A stretch of 64,000 bases of DNA. Origin: JANQIO01 sp036351375 (lineage in GTDB: Bacteria > Pseudomonadota > Gammaproteobacteria > Pseudomonadales > Halieaceae). Made by a program: the position numbers and the translations under genes. The notes under the pieces are model-generated. The model was not told the DNA's origin, did no database searches, and worked only from the letters and a program-made list of their open reading frames with translations. Positions 1 through 8,319 of this stretch are shown in pieces; position 1 is the first letter of the stretch; every line of letters begins with the position of its first letter. The DNA is taken from assembly GCA_036351375.1 (NCBI GenBank), contig JAZBOY010000058.1, forward strand, positions 15,396 to 79,395, given 5' to 3'.

Positions 1-1
1 C

Positions 2-2350
2 GATATTCACCTGGGCAACGACACCGGCCGGGTATTGAACCAGGCTGACAAGCTGTCCCAGCAGCGCGGAGATGCCTATATTTCCAGCGAACTGGTACTG
101 CTGGCCATGTTGGCTGCTGGTGGCAGTGCCGCCAGGCTGCTCAAGGACGCCGGGGCGACCGAAGCCGCGCTGGGCGGCGCGATTGACGCCCTGCGCGGCG
201 GCGAGACGGTCAATGACCCGGCGGCGGAGGAGTCACGCCAGGCGCTGGACAAGTACACCATCGATCTGACCGCGCGGGCGGAAGAGGGCAAGCTGGACCC
301 GGTGATCGGCCGCGATGACGAGATTCGCCGCTGTATCCAGGTGCTGCAGCGCCGCACCAAGAACAACCCGGTGCTGATTGGCGAGCCCGGCGTTGGCAAG
401 ACCGCGATCATCGAGGGCCTGGCCCAGCGGGTGGTCAACGGCGAGGTGCCCGAGAGCCTGCGCGACAAGCGCATCCTTTCCCTGGACCTGGGCTCACTGC
501 TGGCCGGGGCCAAGTTCCGCGGCGAGTTCGAGGAGCGCCTCAAGGCGGTGCTCAATGAGCTGTCGAAGCAGGAAGGCCGCATTGTGCTGTTCATCGACGA
601 ACTGCACACCATGGTAGGCGCCGGCAAGGCCGAGGGTTCCATGGACGCCGGCAACATGCTGAAGCCGGCGCTGGCCCGCGGCGAGCTGCACTGCGTGGGG
701 GCCACCACGCTCGATGAGTACCGCCAGTATGTGGAGAAGGACGCCGCCCTGGAACGTCGTTTCCAGAAGGTGCTGGTGGACGAACCCAACGAGGAAGACA
801 CCATCGCGATTCTGCGCGGCCTCAAGGAACGCTACGAGGTGCACCACGGCGTGGACATCACCGACAGCGCCATCATTGCCTCGGCCAAGCTGTCCCAACG
901 CTACATCACCGATCGCAAGCTGCCCGACAAGGCCATCGACCTGGTGGACGAAGCCGCCAGCCGCATTCGCATGGAAATCGATTCCAAGCCCGAGTCAATG
1001 GACCGGCTTGAGCGTCGTCTCATCCAGCTCAAGATCGAGCGCGAGGCCGTCAAGAAAGACACCAGTGATGCCGCTCGCAAGCAGCTGGACAAGCTGGAGG
1101 AAGACATCAATAAGGTCGAGAAGGAATATGCCGACCTGGAGGAGATCTGGAAGGCCGAGAAAGCAACCGTGCAGGGCGAGGCCCAGATCAAGAGCGAGCT
1201 GGAGCAGGCCAGGATCGAGCTGGAATCCGCGCGCCGGGCCGGCGACCTGACGCTGATGTCAGAGCTGCAGTACGGCAAGATTCCCGAGCTGGAGAAGCAG
1301 CTGGAGCAGGCCGGCAAGGCAGAGGCAGGTGACAGGACCCTGTTGCGTAACAAGGTAACCGAAGAGGAGGTGGCCGAGGTGGTCTCCCGCTGGACCGGCA
1401 TCCCGGTATCCAAGATGCTGGAGGGCGACCGCGAGAAGCTGCTGCGCATGGAAGATGCCCTGCACGAGCGCGTGGTGGGCCAGGACGAAGCGGTTCAGGC
1501 GGTGGCCAATGCCGTGCGCCGTTCCCGCGCCGGCCTGGCGGACCCGAACCGTCCGAATGGTTCTTTCCTGTTCCTCGGCCCCACCGGGGTGGGCAAGACC
1601 GAACTTTGCAAGTCGCTGGCCGAGTTCCTGTTTGATTCCGAGCAGGCCATGGTGCGTGTGGATATGTCGGAGTTCATGGAGAAGCACTCGGTGGCCCGTC
1701 TTATCGGTGCACCTCCCGGCTATGTCGGCTATGAAGAGGGCGGCTACCTGACCGAAGCGGTGCGGCGCCGGCCCTATTCACTGCTGCTGTTGGACGAGGT
1801 CGAGAAGGCGCATCCGGATGTGTTCAACATCCTGCTGCAGGTGCTGGAAGACGGTCGCCTGACCGACGGCCAGGGCCGCACCGTGGACTTCCGCAATACG
1901 GTGGTGGTGATGACCTCCAACCTGGGCTCGGACCTGATCCAGGAGATGGCCGGCGAAGAGCACTACGACGCCATGAAAGCAGCGGTGATGGGCGTGGTGG
2001 GTACCCACTTCCGCCCGGAATTCATCAACCGTATTGACGAAACGGTGGTATTCCACCCGCTGGGCCAGGAGCAGATTCGTGGCATTGCCCACATCCAGCT
2101 GGCCGGGCTACACGCCCGCCTGCAGGAACGCGATCTCTCACTGGTGATCGACGACGAGCTGCTGGACAAGCTGGTGGAAGTGGGCTTCGACCCGGTCTAC
2201 GGTGCGCGGCCGCTGAAGCGGGCGATCCAGCAGCAGCTGGAGAACCCACTGGCCCAGGACCTGCTGGCCGGCAAGTTCCCGCCCGGCTCGACGATCCACG
2301 CCAGCCTGGAAGGGAACTCCGCTATCTTCTCGGCTGAACAAGCCGCCTGA
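2..2350 (+). CDS. clpB: ATP-dependent disaggregase ClpB (5' truncated by window edge)
   Basis: Hsp100 disaggregase that, with DnaK, threads aggregated proteins through a hexameric AAA+ ring in the cytosol. The reading frame is open from base 2, so the start lies outside the window; 782 residues are present, about 75 short of the usual 857. The visible N-terminal piece is the end of the Clp N domain. Two Walker A loops are seen, GEPGVGKT in AAA-1 and GPTGVGKT in AAA-2, with a Glu/Lys/Arg-rich M-domain coiled coil between them (about residues 330-450 of this fragment). The C-terminal D2-small domain is complete (VYGARPLKRAIQ motif). The M-domain separates it from ClpA and ClpC. A GC-rich inverted repeat follows the stop codon. 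Confidence 0.97.
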   Translation, partial: DIHLGNDTGRVLNQADKLSQQRGDAYISSELVLLAMLAAGGSAARLLKDAGATEAALGGAIDALRGGETVNDPAAEESRQALDKYTIDLTARAEEGKLDPVIGRDDEIRRCIQVLQRRTKNNPVLIGEPGVGKTAIIEGLAQRVVNGEVPESLRDKRILSLDLGSLLAGAKFRGEFEERLKAVLNELSKQEGRIVLFIDELHTMVGAGKAEGSMDAGNMLKPALARGELHCVGATTLDEYRQYVEKDAALERRFQKVLVDEPNEEDTIAILRGLKERYEVHHGVDITDSAIIASAKLSQRYITDRKLPDKAIDLVDEAASRIRMEIDSKPESMDRLERRLIQLKIEREAVKKDTSDAARKQLDKLEEDINKVEKEYADLEEIWKAEKATVQGEAQIKSELEQARIELESARRAGDLTLMSELQYGKIPELEKQLEQAGKAEAGDRTLLRNKVTEEEVAEVVSRWTGIPVSKMLEGDREKLLRMEDALHERVVGQDEAVQAVANAVRRSRAGLADPNRPNGSFLFLGPTGVGKTELCKSLAEFLFDSEQAMVRVDMSEFMEKHSVARLIGAPPGYVGYEEGGYLTEAVRRRPYSLLLLDEVEKAHPDVFNILLQVLEDGRLTDGQGRTVDFRNTVVVMTSNLGSDLIQEMAGEEHYDAMKAAVMGVVGTHFRPEFINRIDETVVFHPLGQEQIRGIAHIQLAGLHARLQERDLSLVIDDELLDKLVEVGFDPVYGARPLKRAIQQQLENPLAQDLLAGKFPPGSTIHASLEGNSAIFSAEQAA

Positions 2351-2384
2351 GGCCACCCGCCCGAAGCCTGACATCATCTGGCCC

Positions 2385-2412
2385 GGCGCCCCTGCATCAA
2401 TGCAGGGGCGCC
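2385..2412. terminator. GC-rich hairpin downstream of clpB
   Basis: Perfect 12-bp inverted repeat GGCGCCCCTGCA / TGCAGGGGCGCC with a TCAA loop, 35 bp after the clpB stop. No T-run follows, so intrinsic termination is not certain; it may protect the 3' end. The rest of 2413-2572 shows nothing recognisable. Confidence 0.5.
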
Positions 2413-2572
2413 GACCAAACAGAAATGAGTGAAGGTGAAGTCTGGCGCCTCAGAACAGATGAGGAACCTGTAACTCCAGTGGTGCCAATGGTGCTTTTAT
2501 TGTTAGAAGCACGCGAGCGGGCTAGCGCCTCCAGCCCCTCTTAGTGGCTTAAGCCCCCAGCGGTTTTATGAA

Positions 2573-3061
2573 CTAAGAGCCGCAGTGTACGGCGATCAGG
2601 TCCTGCGCTTTCTTGCGCTGGACATCTTTTTCCTCTTCGGTCAGGTAGCGAATCCCGCTGTCATCGCGAATCCGTACCCGTGCCTTTGAATTGAGGGTGT
2701 CGAGGTTGGCCCGCGCCTGGTCACAGAGGGCCGGGTCTTTGGGAATGGCCGCCTGTTTCTCGGCAGCGTTCTGCGGCTTGCCGTCATTGTTGTCGTCAGA
2801 GATCGCCCAGCCCGGTGGGTTGGTCGTGTTCTCTTCAGCCGTTACGCGACGGGTGAGGCCTGACTGGGTCGAGACGAACTCGTATTCGGTGCCGGAGGGC
2901 GGCGGGCGATCACTGTGCACAGGATTGCCGCGGCCATCGACCCACTTGTAATAGCCTTCTTCCGCCAGCGCCGCCGGCGCCAGCGTATAGCCGACAGCCA
3001 GGGCCGCCACCAGGCCAAGTGCTTTCTGAGAGAATCCGCGCAAGTGCTTGTCCCCAATCAT
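2573..3061 (-). CDS. DUF4124 domain-containing exported protein
   Basis: 162-residue protein with a signal peptide: a hydrophobic stretch at about residues 13-33 ending in an AxA-type site (ALAEE). A DUF4124 module follows directly (EGYYKWVDGRGNPVHSDRPP), the short 'YKWVD..G..H.SD.PP' repeat common in gammaproteobacterial envelope proteins. The C-terminal half is charged and contains two Cys (CDQ, HCGS) that could form a disulfide. Family function is unknown; a periplasmic location is inferred. It is a single-gene unit divergent from ilvI. No strong ribosome-binding site precedes the ATG, so the exact start is less sure than the frame. Confidence 0.8.
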   Translation of the reverse strand: MIGDKHLRGFSQKALGLVAALAVGYTLAPAALAEEGYYKWVDGRGNPVHSDRPPPSGTEYEFVSTQSGLTRRVTAEENTTNPPGWAISDDNNDGKPQNAAEKQAAIPKDPALCDQARANLDTLNSKARVRIRDDSGIRYLTEEEKDVQRKKAQDLIAVHCGS

Positions 3062-3512
3062 TTATTTCGCCCGAAAGTACCCCATGTCCCGGAGCGGTGC
3101 AACTCGGGATTGCCAGATGTTGACACAGGTCCTAGAAGCGAGAAGAATGCACGCTCCCGCGGTGGGATCAGGCGCGTCACGCACTGTGACAGGCACTGAT
3201 ACTGGCACCGGGCCGGCAGCACTGGCTGCCCCGACGCTCGAACGCCGACACCCGGGTACCCGAAAGCGATAACCACCGTATTGGCGGATATCGTGGCCAC
3301 CACTGCGCTACCTCGCAGGGCGACCGACAGCGGGCTCGTGTGTTTCACGGCACCCCTCTGTGCACGCGTCACTCGAGCCGATTTCACGCAATGGTCGCCT
3401 GGCGTAGCGTGCTCCAGTTTCCGGACGCTACTTCGTTGAACTCGCGCGGTCGTATTGGCCTCGCGTACCTTGCACCGAACATGCGTGTGAGGCAGGAAGA
3501 GAGGTACAAGCG
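3062..3512. other. Long intergenic region between DUF4124 gene and ilvI
   Basis: About 450 bp without a convincing gene. It holds a promoter candidate (3120-3148), a small hairpin GGCAGC-actg-GCTGCC (3215-3230), and a purine-rich ribosome-binding stretch just before the ilvI GTG. I looked for a leader peptide rich in Ile/Val/Leu codons, as in attenuated ilv operons, and did not find one. Confidence 0.5.
3120..3148 (+). promoter_or_regulatory. Candidate sigma-70 promoter for ilvIH
   Basis: Perfect -35 hexamer TTGACA (3120-3125), 17-bp spacer, -10-like AAGAAT (3143-3148, 4 of 6 matches). It would give a leader of about 360 nt before ilvI. Sequence match only. Confidence 0.35.
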
Positions 3513-5258
3513 GTGGAATTACTCTCCGGTGGCGAGATGATCGCCCGGGCGCTGCAGGACGAGGGGGTCGACTTCATTTTCGGCTACCCCGGCGGTGCAG
3601 TGCTGCATATCTACGATGCCCTGTTCAAGGAATCGAGCATCCCCCACATCCTGGTACGGCATGAACAGGCCGCCACCCACGCGGCTGACGGCTACGCGCG
3701 CGCCACCGGAAAGCCCGGCGTGGTGCTGGTGACGTCCGGCCCGGGGGCTACCAATGCCATCACCGGCATTGCCACCGCCTACATGGACTCCATTCCCATG
3801 GTGGTGCTGTCCGGGCAGGTGCAATCCCACCTGATTGGCGAGGACGCGTTCCAGGAAACCGATATGGTGGGCATATCCCGACCCATCGTGAAGCACAGCT
3901 TCCTGGTGCAGCGCGCGGAGGACATACCGGCCACTATCAAGAAGGCCTTTCATATCGCCACCTCAGGCCGGCCTGGCCCTGTGGTGGTGGACATCCCGAA
4001 GGACCTGACCAGGCCCGACGAGAAGCACGCTTACAAATATCCGGGCGGCGTCAAAATGCGCTCCTACAACCCGGCCAGTCGCGGCCACTCCGGCCAGACC
4101 AAGAAGGCCGTCAAGCTGCTGCTGGGCGCCAAACGGCCGGTGATCTACAGCGGCGGTGGCGTGATTCTCGGCAACAGCAGCGAATTGCTGACCGAGCTGG
4201 CGCAAATGCTCAACTACCCGGTGACCAACACGCTGATGGGCCTCGGGGCCTACCCGGCAACCGATCGCCAGTTCCTGGGCATGCTGGGCATGCACGGTTT
4301 CTACGAGGCCAACATGGCCATGCACCACGCCGACGTGATCCTGGCGGTGGGGGCAAGGCTGGACGACCGGGTGACCAACACGGTCGACAAGTTCTGCCCG
4401 GGCGCGAAGATCATTCATATTGATATCGATCCCACCAGTATTTCCAAGACCGTGCAGGCCGACGTACCCATCGTCGGCCCGGTGGATGCCGTGCTGAAAG
4501 ACATGATGGCGCTGATCAACCAGCACCGCGAAGAGCAGCCCGACCTGCCCGATACGGTGGCACTGGAGCGCTGGTGGCAGCAGATCGACCAATGGCGCGC
4601 CGCACACGGCCTGTGGACCGCGCCGCGCTACGAAACCGGCGGACCGATCAAGCCCCAGCAGGTCATCGAATCACTGTACCGGGTGACGGGCGGTGAGGCC
4701 TTCGTGACGTCCGACGTGGGCCAGCACCAGATGTTTGCGGCCCAGTACTACAAGTTCGACAAGCCACGGCGCTGGATCAACTCCGGCGGCCTCGGCACCA
4801 TGGGCTTCGGCCTGCCCTCGGCCATGGGGGTGAAGCTCGCTTTCCCCGATGCGGATGTGGCCTGCGTGACCGGCGAGGGCAGTATCCAGATGAACATCCA
4901 GGAGTTGTCCACCTGCAGCCAGTACGGCATCCCGGTGAAGATCATCAACCTGCACAACGGCTACCTCGGTATGGTCAAGCAGTGGCAGGACATGCAGTAC
5001 GAGGGCCGCCACTCGGAATCCGCCTATGCCGATTCACTGCCGGATTTCATCAAGCTGGCGGAGGCCTACGGCCACGTGGGCATTCACGTGGAAGACCGCG
5101 CTGAGCTGGATGCGAAAATGGAAGAGGCCTTTGCGCTGAAGGACAAGCTGGTGTTCCTGGACGTGATGGTCGACCCGGCCGAGCACGTCTACCCGATGCA
5201 TGTGGCGCCCAACGGCTCGATGGCCGACATGTGGCTCAGCAAGACGGAGAGAACCTGA
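3513..5258 (+). CDS. ilvI: Acetolactate synthase large subunit
   Basis: ThDP/FAD enzyme condensing two pyruvates, or pyruvate plus 2-oxobutyrate, in the first common step of branched-chain amino acid synthesis. 581 residues, usual size. The N-terminal ThDP-binding domain has the catalytic Glu51 (VRHEQAATHAADGYAR), followed by the FAD-binding middle domain and the C-terminal PP domain with the GEGSIQMNIQEL motif for Mg-ThDP. Translation starts at a GTG: the conserved MELLSGGEM N-terminus begins there and a purine-rich stretch (gaagagagg) lies just upstream. The stop overlaps the ilvH start (ATGA), implying translational coupling with the regulatory subunit. Confidence 0.96.
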   Translation: MELLSGGEMIARALQDEGVDFIFGYPGGAVLHIYDALFKESSIPHILVRHEQAATHAADGYARATGKPGVVLVTSGPGATNAITGIATAYMDSIPMVVLSGQVQSHLIGEDAFQETDMVGISRPIVKHSFLVQRAEDIPATIKKAFHIATSGRPGPVVVDIPKDLTRPDEKHAYKYPGGVKMRSYNPASRGHSGQTKKAVKLLLGAKRPVIYSGGGVILGNSSELLTELAQMLNYPVTNTLMGLGAYPATDRQFLGMLGMHGFYEANMAMHHADVILAVGARLDDRVTNTVDKFCPGAKIIHIDIDPTSISKTVQADVPIVGPVDAVLKDMMALINQHREEQPDLPDTVALERWWQQIDQWRAAHGLWTAPRYETGGPIKPQQVIESLYRVTGGEAFVTSDVGQHQMFAAQYYKFDKPRRWINSGGLGTMGFGLPSAMGVKLAFPDADVACVTGEGSIQMNIQELSTCSQYGIPVKIINLHNGYLGMVKQWQDMQYEGRHSESAYADSLPDFIKLAEAYGHVGIHVEDRAELDAKMEEAFALKDKLVFLDVMVDPAEHVYPMHVAPNGSMADMWLSKTERT

Positions 5259-5749
5259 TGAGAAGAATCATTTCTGTCCTGCTGGAAAACGAACCGGGCG
5301 CACTGTCCCGGGTAGTCGGCCTGTTCTCACAGCGCGGTTACAACATCGAGACCCTCAATGTGGCGCCCACCGAGGATGCCACCCTGTCACGCTTGACGGT
5401 GACCACTATTGGCGATGACCGTAAGATCGAGCAGATCACCAAGCAGCTCAACAAGCTGGTGGATGTGGTGAAGCTGGTGGACCTGACCGAAGGCGCCCAC
5501 ATCGAGCGCGACCTGATGCTCATCAAGGTTCGTGCTACCGGCGCCCAGCGCGCCGAAATCAAACGCTGCACCGACATCTTCCGCGGCCAGATTGTCGACG
5601 TGGGCCCCTCGGTCTACACCATCATGCTGTCGGGCACCGCTGACAAGCTCGACTCCTTTGTGGAAGCCATGGGCGATGCCTCCATTCTCGAGGTCGTCCG
5701 CTCTGGCGTAGCTGGCATCGCTCGTGGAGAAAAAGTCCTTCGGTTGTAG
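5258..5749 (+). CDS. ilvH: Acetolactate synthase small (regulatory) subunit
   Basis: ACT-domain subunit that stabilises IlvI and confers valine feedback inhibition. The start chosen (MRRIISVLLENEPGALSR) matches the family N-terminus and gives 163 residues, the same as E. coli IlvH; an in-frame upstream ATG inside ilvI would add nine non-homologous residues. The N-terminal ACT domain spans about residues 1-78 (NEPGALSRVVGLF...YNIETLNVAPT) and the C-terminal IlvH-specific domain the rest. Its ATG overlaps the ilvI TGA, and the two subunits are surely co-expressed. Confidence 0.96.
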   Translation: MRRIISVLLENEPGALSRVVGLFSQRGYNIETLNVAPTEDATLSRLTVTTIGDDRKIEQITKQLNKLVDVVKLVDLTEGAHIERDLMLIKVRATGAQRAEIKRCTDIFRGQIVDVGPSVYTIMLSGTADKLDSFVEAMGDASILEVVRSGVAGIARGEKVLRL

Positions 5750-5796
5750 GCGCTACGGAGCGCCAACCTCCGAGGCGATTCGATCAGGCACAAAAA

Positions 5797-5817
5797 AGCC
5801 GGCGTGTAGCCGGCTTC
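5797..5817. terminator. Bidirectional terminator between ilvH and rpsT
   Basis: Inverted repeat AAGCCGGC / GCCGGCTT with a GTGTA loop. On the minus strand it is followed by a T-run (A-run at 5793-5798 on plus), a canonical intrinsic terminator for rpsT; on plus it is followed by CTTC and probably also ends ilvIH. A smaller hairpin GGCGCT/AGCGCC overlaps the ilvH stop at 5749-5764. Confidence 0.8.
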
Positions 5818-5837
5818 TTCAAGAACGCAGAGAGATA

Positions 5838-6104
5838 TCAGGCGCTGAGTGCCTTGACCTGCTCGTTGAGGCGGCTCTTGTGACGGGCGGCCTTGTTCTT
5901 GTGGATGATGCCTTTGTCAGCCATGCGGTCGATAACCGGTACGGCTTCGCCGTAAGCGGCCTTGGCCTGCTCGGCGTCGCCGGCTTCAATGGCGGCGTTG
6001 ACTCGCTTGATGACCGTGCGTACCAGGGAGCGCAGACTTGCGTTGTGGCTGCGGCGCTTGACCGACTGGCGTGCCCGCTTTTTGGCTTGCGGTGAATTTG
6101 CCAA
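5838..6104 (-). CDS. rpsT: 30S ribosomal protein S20 (TTG start)
   Basis: Small basic protein binding 16S rRNA in the body of the 30S subunit. 88 residues, family length. The conserved N-terminus ANSPQAKKRARQSVKRR begins right after a TTG codon preceded by a GAGGT ribosome-binding sequence. An in-frame ATG 16 codons upstream would add non-conserved residues (NNRASPKFVYIEVTT) and has no such site. A UUG start is also used by E. coli rpsT, where it is linked to autogenous control, so the feature seems conserved. Single-gene unit ending at the bidirectional terminator shared with ilvIH. Confidence 0.95.
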   Translation of the reverse strand: MANSPQAKKRARQSVKRRSHNASLRSLVRTVIKRVNAAIEAGDAEQAKAAYGEAVPVIDRMADKGIIHKNKAARHKSRLNEQVKALSA

Positions 6105-6200
6105 AGTTGTTACCTCTATATACACAAATTTTGGGGAGGCGCGATTATTCACATTTCGCCCCGAACTGTCAACGGTATCAGGGGTTTAGGCGGCTTCCAA

Positions 6201-6653
6201 TCAGGGGCTGAGCGGCACCATCAGGTGTCGGGACAGGTCGCCGATCAGGCGCGGATACATCTCCCGGCGCGCGAACTCCCAGCGGCCCTCACGCTTGCGA
6301 AACTGGTCGCGGTACTGACCGGCGATGATGACCTGTAGCGGGAAATCCTCCCGCGCCTGCAGCACCGTAAAACGGCTGCTGGCAGTGGCCGTAGCCCCCT
6401 CGTCGGAGAGCTGTACGGAGACATTGGTGGTCATATGCTCGGTGCAGGGTGTGCCGGTGTCGGGGTAGATGCGCGCGGTCTTCTGGTAGAGCGCCAGCAC
6501 GGGCCCCTCGCCGGCGCATTCCTCGCCGTCCGGACCCACTATGCAGGCGTTGGCAAACAGCCGCGCCACGTCCTCGAAACGGCCGGCATCGATGAGATCG
6601 GCATAGTGGTAGATCAGGGTTTCAATGGCGTGGATGTCGTCGCAGCGCATCAT
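6201..6653 (-). CDS. SnoaL-like / NTF2-fold protein
   Basis: 150-residue cone-shaped alpha+beta barrel of the SnoaL_4 type. The N-terminal helix pattern IETLIYHYADLIDAGRFEDVARLF is characteristic, and the C-terminus has the beta-strand pattern seen in hydroxylating-dioxygenase small subunits and steroid-isomerase relatives (QYRDQFRKREGRWEFARREM). The substrate cannot be read from sequence; such proteins often serve aromatic, terpenoid or steroid catabolism. It is divergent from a TetR regulator, with a palindrome between them, suggesting that the regulator controls it. Tandem ATG codons at 6653 and 6650 make the start ambiguous by one residue. Confidence 0.8.
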   Translation of the reverse strand: MMRCDDIHAIETLIYHYADLIDAGRFEDVARLFANACIVGPDGEECAGEGPVLALYQKTARIYPDTGTPCTEHMTTNVSVQLSDEGATATASSRFTVLQAREDFPLQVIIAGQYRDQFRKREGRWEFARREMYPRLIGDLSRHLMVPLSP

Positions 6654-6668
6654 GCCTACAAAATAGCA

Positions 6669-6690
6669 TTACTAATAACTATTAGTTAGT
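6669..6690. promoter_or_regulatory. Candidate TetR operator between SnoaL-like gene and tetR-type gene
   Basis: AT-rich block holding overlapping inverted repeats: ACTAAT-aact-ATTAGT (6671-6686) and TAACT-att-AGTTA (6676-6688). It lies in the 45-bp gap between two divergent start codons, where an operator would block both promoters. Confidence 0.55.
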
Positions 6691-6698
6691 ATCCGGCC

Positions 6699-7325
6699 AT
6701 GCCCGCCAGCCAAGCATCCACCGCAAAACCAACCCCCGAGCGCATACTGGATGCGGCCGAAGACCTGTTCGCCGAGCGCGGTTATACGGCCACCTCCCTG
6801 GGCGATGTGGCGGACCGCGTCGGCATCCGTTCTCCCAGCCTGTATAACCACTTTCGCAACAAGGAAGCCCTTTACGCCGCGGTACTGGACCGCCTTCTGG
6901 AGGCGTTCACGGCGCCCCTAGACGAGCTGAGACAGGCGCCGCTGACCCCGGAGGGGATCTACCGCTGGCTGGAGATCACGGTGCGTATGCACCATCAGCG
7001 CCCCAACCTGGCGCGCCTGTTGCAACATGCGGCACTGTCGGGCGGCCCCCACACCGATACCCTGGTGGACCGTCTGTTCCGCCCCATGTTTGAGCCGCCA
7101 GAGAGCAGCCCCGCGCCGAATCTCGGCCCGGTTCATGAGTTACAGCCCTGGGCGGTGATGGGTCTCAACAACCTGGTTATGTCCTACATCACCATGGCGC
7201 CGATGTATCGCGATTTGCTGGGGGAAGACCCGCTGGGCCCGCAGGCCGAGGAAAAGCAGGTACGGCTGATTATGACGCTGGCGGAGCTGGTGCTGGGCAC
7301 AGGTGAACCTGCCACGCAGAACTAG
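6699..7325 (+). CDS. TetR/AcrR-family transcriptional regulator
   Basis: 208-residue one-component repressor. The N-terminal TetR HTH is clear at about residues 12-58: ILDAAEDLFAERGYTATSLGDVADRVGIRSPSLYNHFRNKEAL. The C-terminal ligand-binding helices (about 80-205) are variable and give no ligand clue. It is transcribed away from the SnoaL-like gene, and the overlapping inverted repeats between them are a likely binding site, so autoregulation and control of the neighbour are inferred. Confidence 0.9.
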   Translation: MPASQASTAKPTPERILDAAEDLFAERGYTATSLGDVADRVGIRSPSLYNHFRNKEALYAAVLDRLLEAFTAPLDELRQAPLTPEGIYRWLEITVRMHHQRPNLARLLQHAALSGGPHTDTLVDRLFRPMFEPPESSPAPNLGPVHELQPWAVMGLNNLVMSYITMAPMYRDLLGEDPLGPQAEEKQVRLIMTLAELVLGTGEPATQN

Positions 7326-7453
7326 AGCGCGCCTGACGGTCTGTCTTTTTAGTTGAGGAAATTTATAGCTGCGCCTCAGGCGGGGCCTTCGGGCAGGAGG
7401 GGGAGGCGATCAGGCCCGAGGCCGGGCCCGATCAGCTGGCGAGTGCTAACGGC

Positions 7454-7729
7454 TCAGGCCGCCTTGCAGGCCTTCTTGGCTGCCTTGATCTGCTTCTTCT
7501 CGCAGTTCTCTGAAGAACCTTCACCGACGCACCACTTCTTGCGGTTGTCCCAGGCGGTCAGCGGCATCTTTTTGCCGTTGGAGCACTTCACGTGGTAGTT
7601 GCCGTACTCGGTGCCCTCGGCAGTCTTGCCGTTGGAATCGAAAACGATGCTGGTGGGCTTCGCGGCAAAGGCGGAAGCGGACAGGGCCAGCAGGCTGCTG
7701 GCGATGGCGGTAGTAACAATAGACTTCAT
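7454..7729 (-). CDS. Small exported Cys-containing protein, unknown function
   Basis: 91 residues with a clear signal peptide (MKSIVTTAIASSLLALSASAFA, cleavage after AFA). The mature part of about 69 residues has three Cys (HVKCSNGKK, KKWCVGEG, SENCEKKQIK) plus one near the C-terminus (KKACKAA), compatible with two disulfides in the periplasm, and a Lys/Ala-rich tail. A good ribosome-binding site (AAGGGGA) precedes the ATG. I do not recognise a named family. It is a lone gene with no operon partner. Confidence 0.7.
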   Translation of the reverse strand: MKSIVTTAIASSLLALSASAFAAKPTSIVFDSNGKTAEGTEYGNYHVKCSNGKKMPLTAWDNRKKWCVGEGSSENCEKKQIKAAKKACKAA

Positions 7730-7933
7730 GGTATCCCCTTGGGTAATGGCCTATGGACAAAAGTAATGGTCTAACTATGGAACCGCGGCGGATTCTAACG
7801 GCGTTTTACGACCTGTGGTGTGCACCAGATCATGGTTTTGCAGGTGCACCGGGGAGGGGCGGCGCCGCACTGATGTGCGGACCGCTAAGCTATTGATTTA
7901 TATAGAATATAATTTGAATTCTGGGTGCCGCGA

Positions 7934-7959
7934 AGTTCATTAAACTTTGGTAATGAACT
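7934..7959. repeat. Inverted repeat downstream of small membrane protein gene
   Basis: Perfect 9-bp arms AGTTCATTA / TAATGAACT around AACTTTGG. No T-run follows. It is close to an AT-rich tract (7891-7920) and to a GC hairpin CCGCAC-tgat-GTGCGG (7865-7880). Could be an operator or a weak terminator for the minus-strand gene. Confidence 0.4.
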
Positions 7960-8001
7960 GGGCCGCAAAGGCCGAGCCGCGTAGGCCGGGCCGTACCGCG
8001 A

Positions 8002-8226
8002 TCAGAACGCCAGGAACAGGAGTACCCAGCCCACTGCGGCGAGGGCGATGGCCTCACCCGCCTTGTCGAGCCGAAACAGCGCATAGCAGTAGGACAGCGG
8101 CGGCAGCAGCAGGGAACACAGGCCCCAGGAAAAATCTTCCTTCCAGGAGGCGATAAGCAGAACAACCCAGCTGGCCAGCAACACGGCAACGCCCAGCACC
8201 ATCAAGAGTGAACTTGTGGCTTCCAT
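8002..8226 (-). CDS. Small inner-membrane protein, unknown function
   Basis: 74 residues, almost entirely hydrophobic. Segments at about 6-27, 33-52 and 58-74 are predicted transmembrane or re-entrant. The conserved-looking middle SWGLCSLLLPPLSYCYALFRLDKA resembles small membrane proteins annotated only as hypothetical in gammaproteobacteria. The start at MEATSSLLMV is chosen because a GGAG sequence lies seven bases upstream; the frame stays open much further upstream but only as a shadow of the opposite-strand acyltransferase. Confidence 0.65.
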   Translation of the reverse strand: MEATSSLLMVLGVAVLLASWVVLLIASWKEDFSWGLCSLLLPPLSYCYALFRLDKAGEAIALAAVGWVLLFLAF

Positions 8227-8319
8227 AAAATCTCCGAAGTCTGGTGTTTGAAGCGGGCGCAAGCATAGCATGAAACCTGCCGAGCAGGACCGTTTCCCGG
8301 GGCGTAAACCGGCCTGTAG

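Noticed and set aside
16..2350. clpB as a pseudogene lacking its N-terminus
   Set aside because: The frame is open to the window edge; it is simply cut by the window.
3062..3512. Attenuator with a branched-chain leader peptide before ilvI
   Set aside because: No short ORF rich in Ile/Val/Leu codons followed by alternative hairpins was found.
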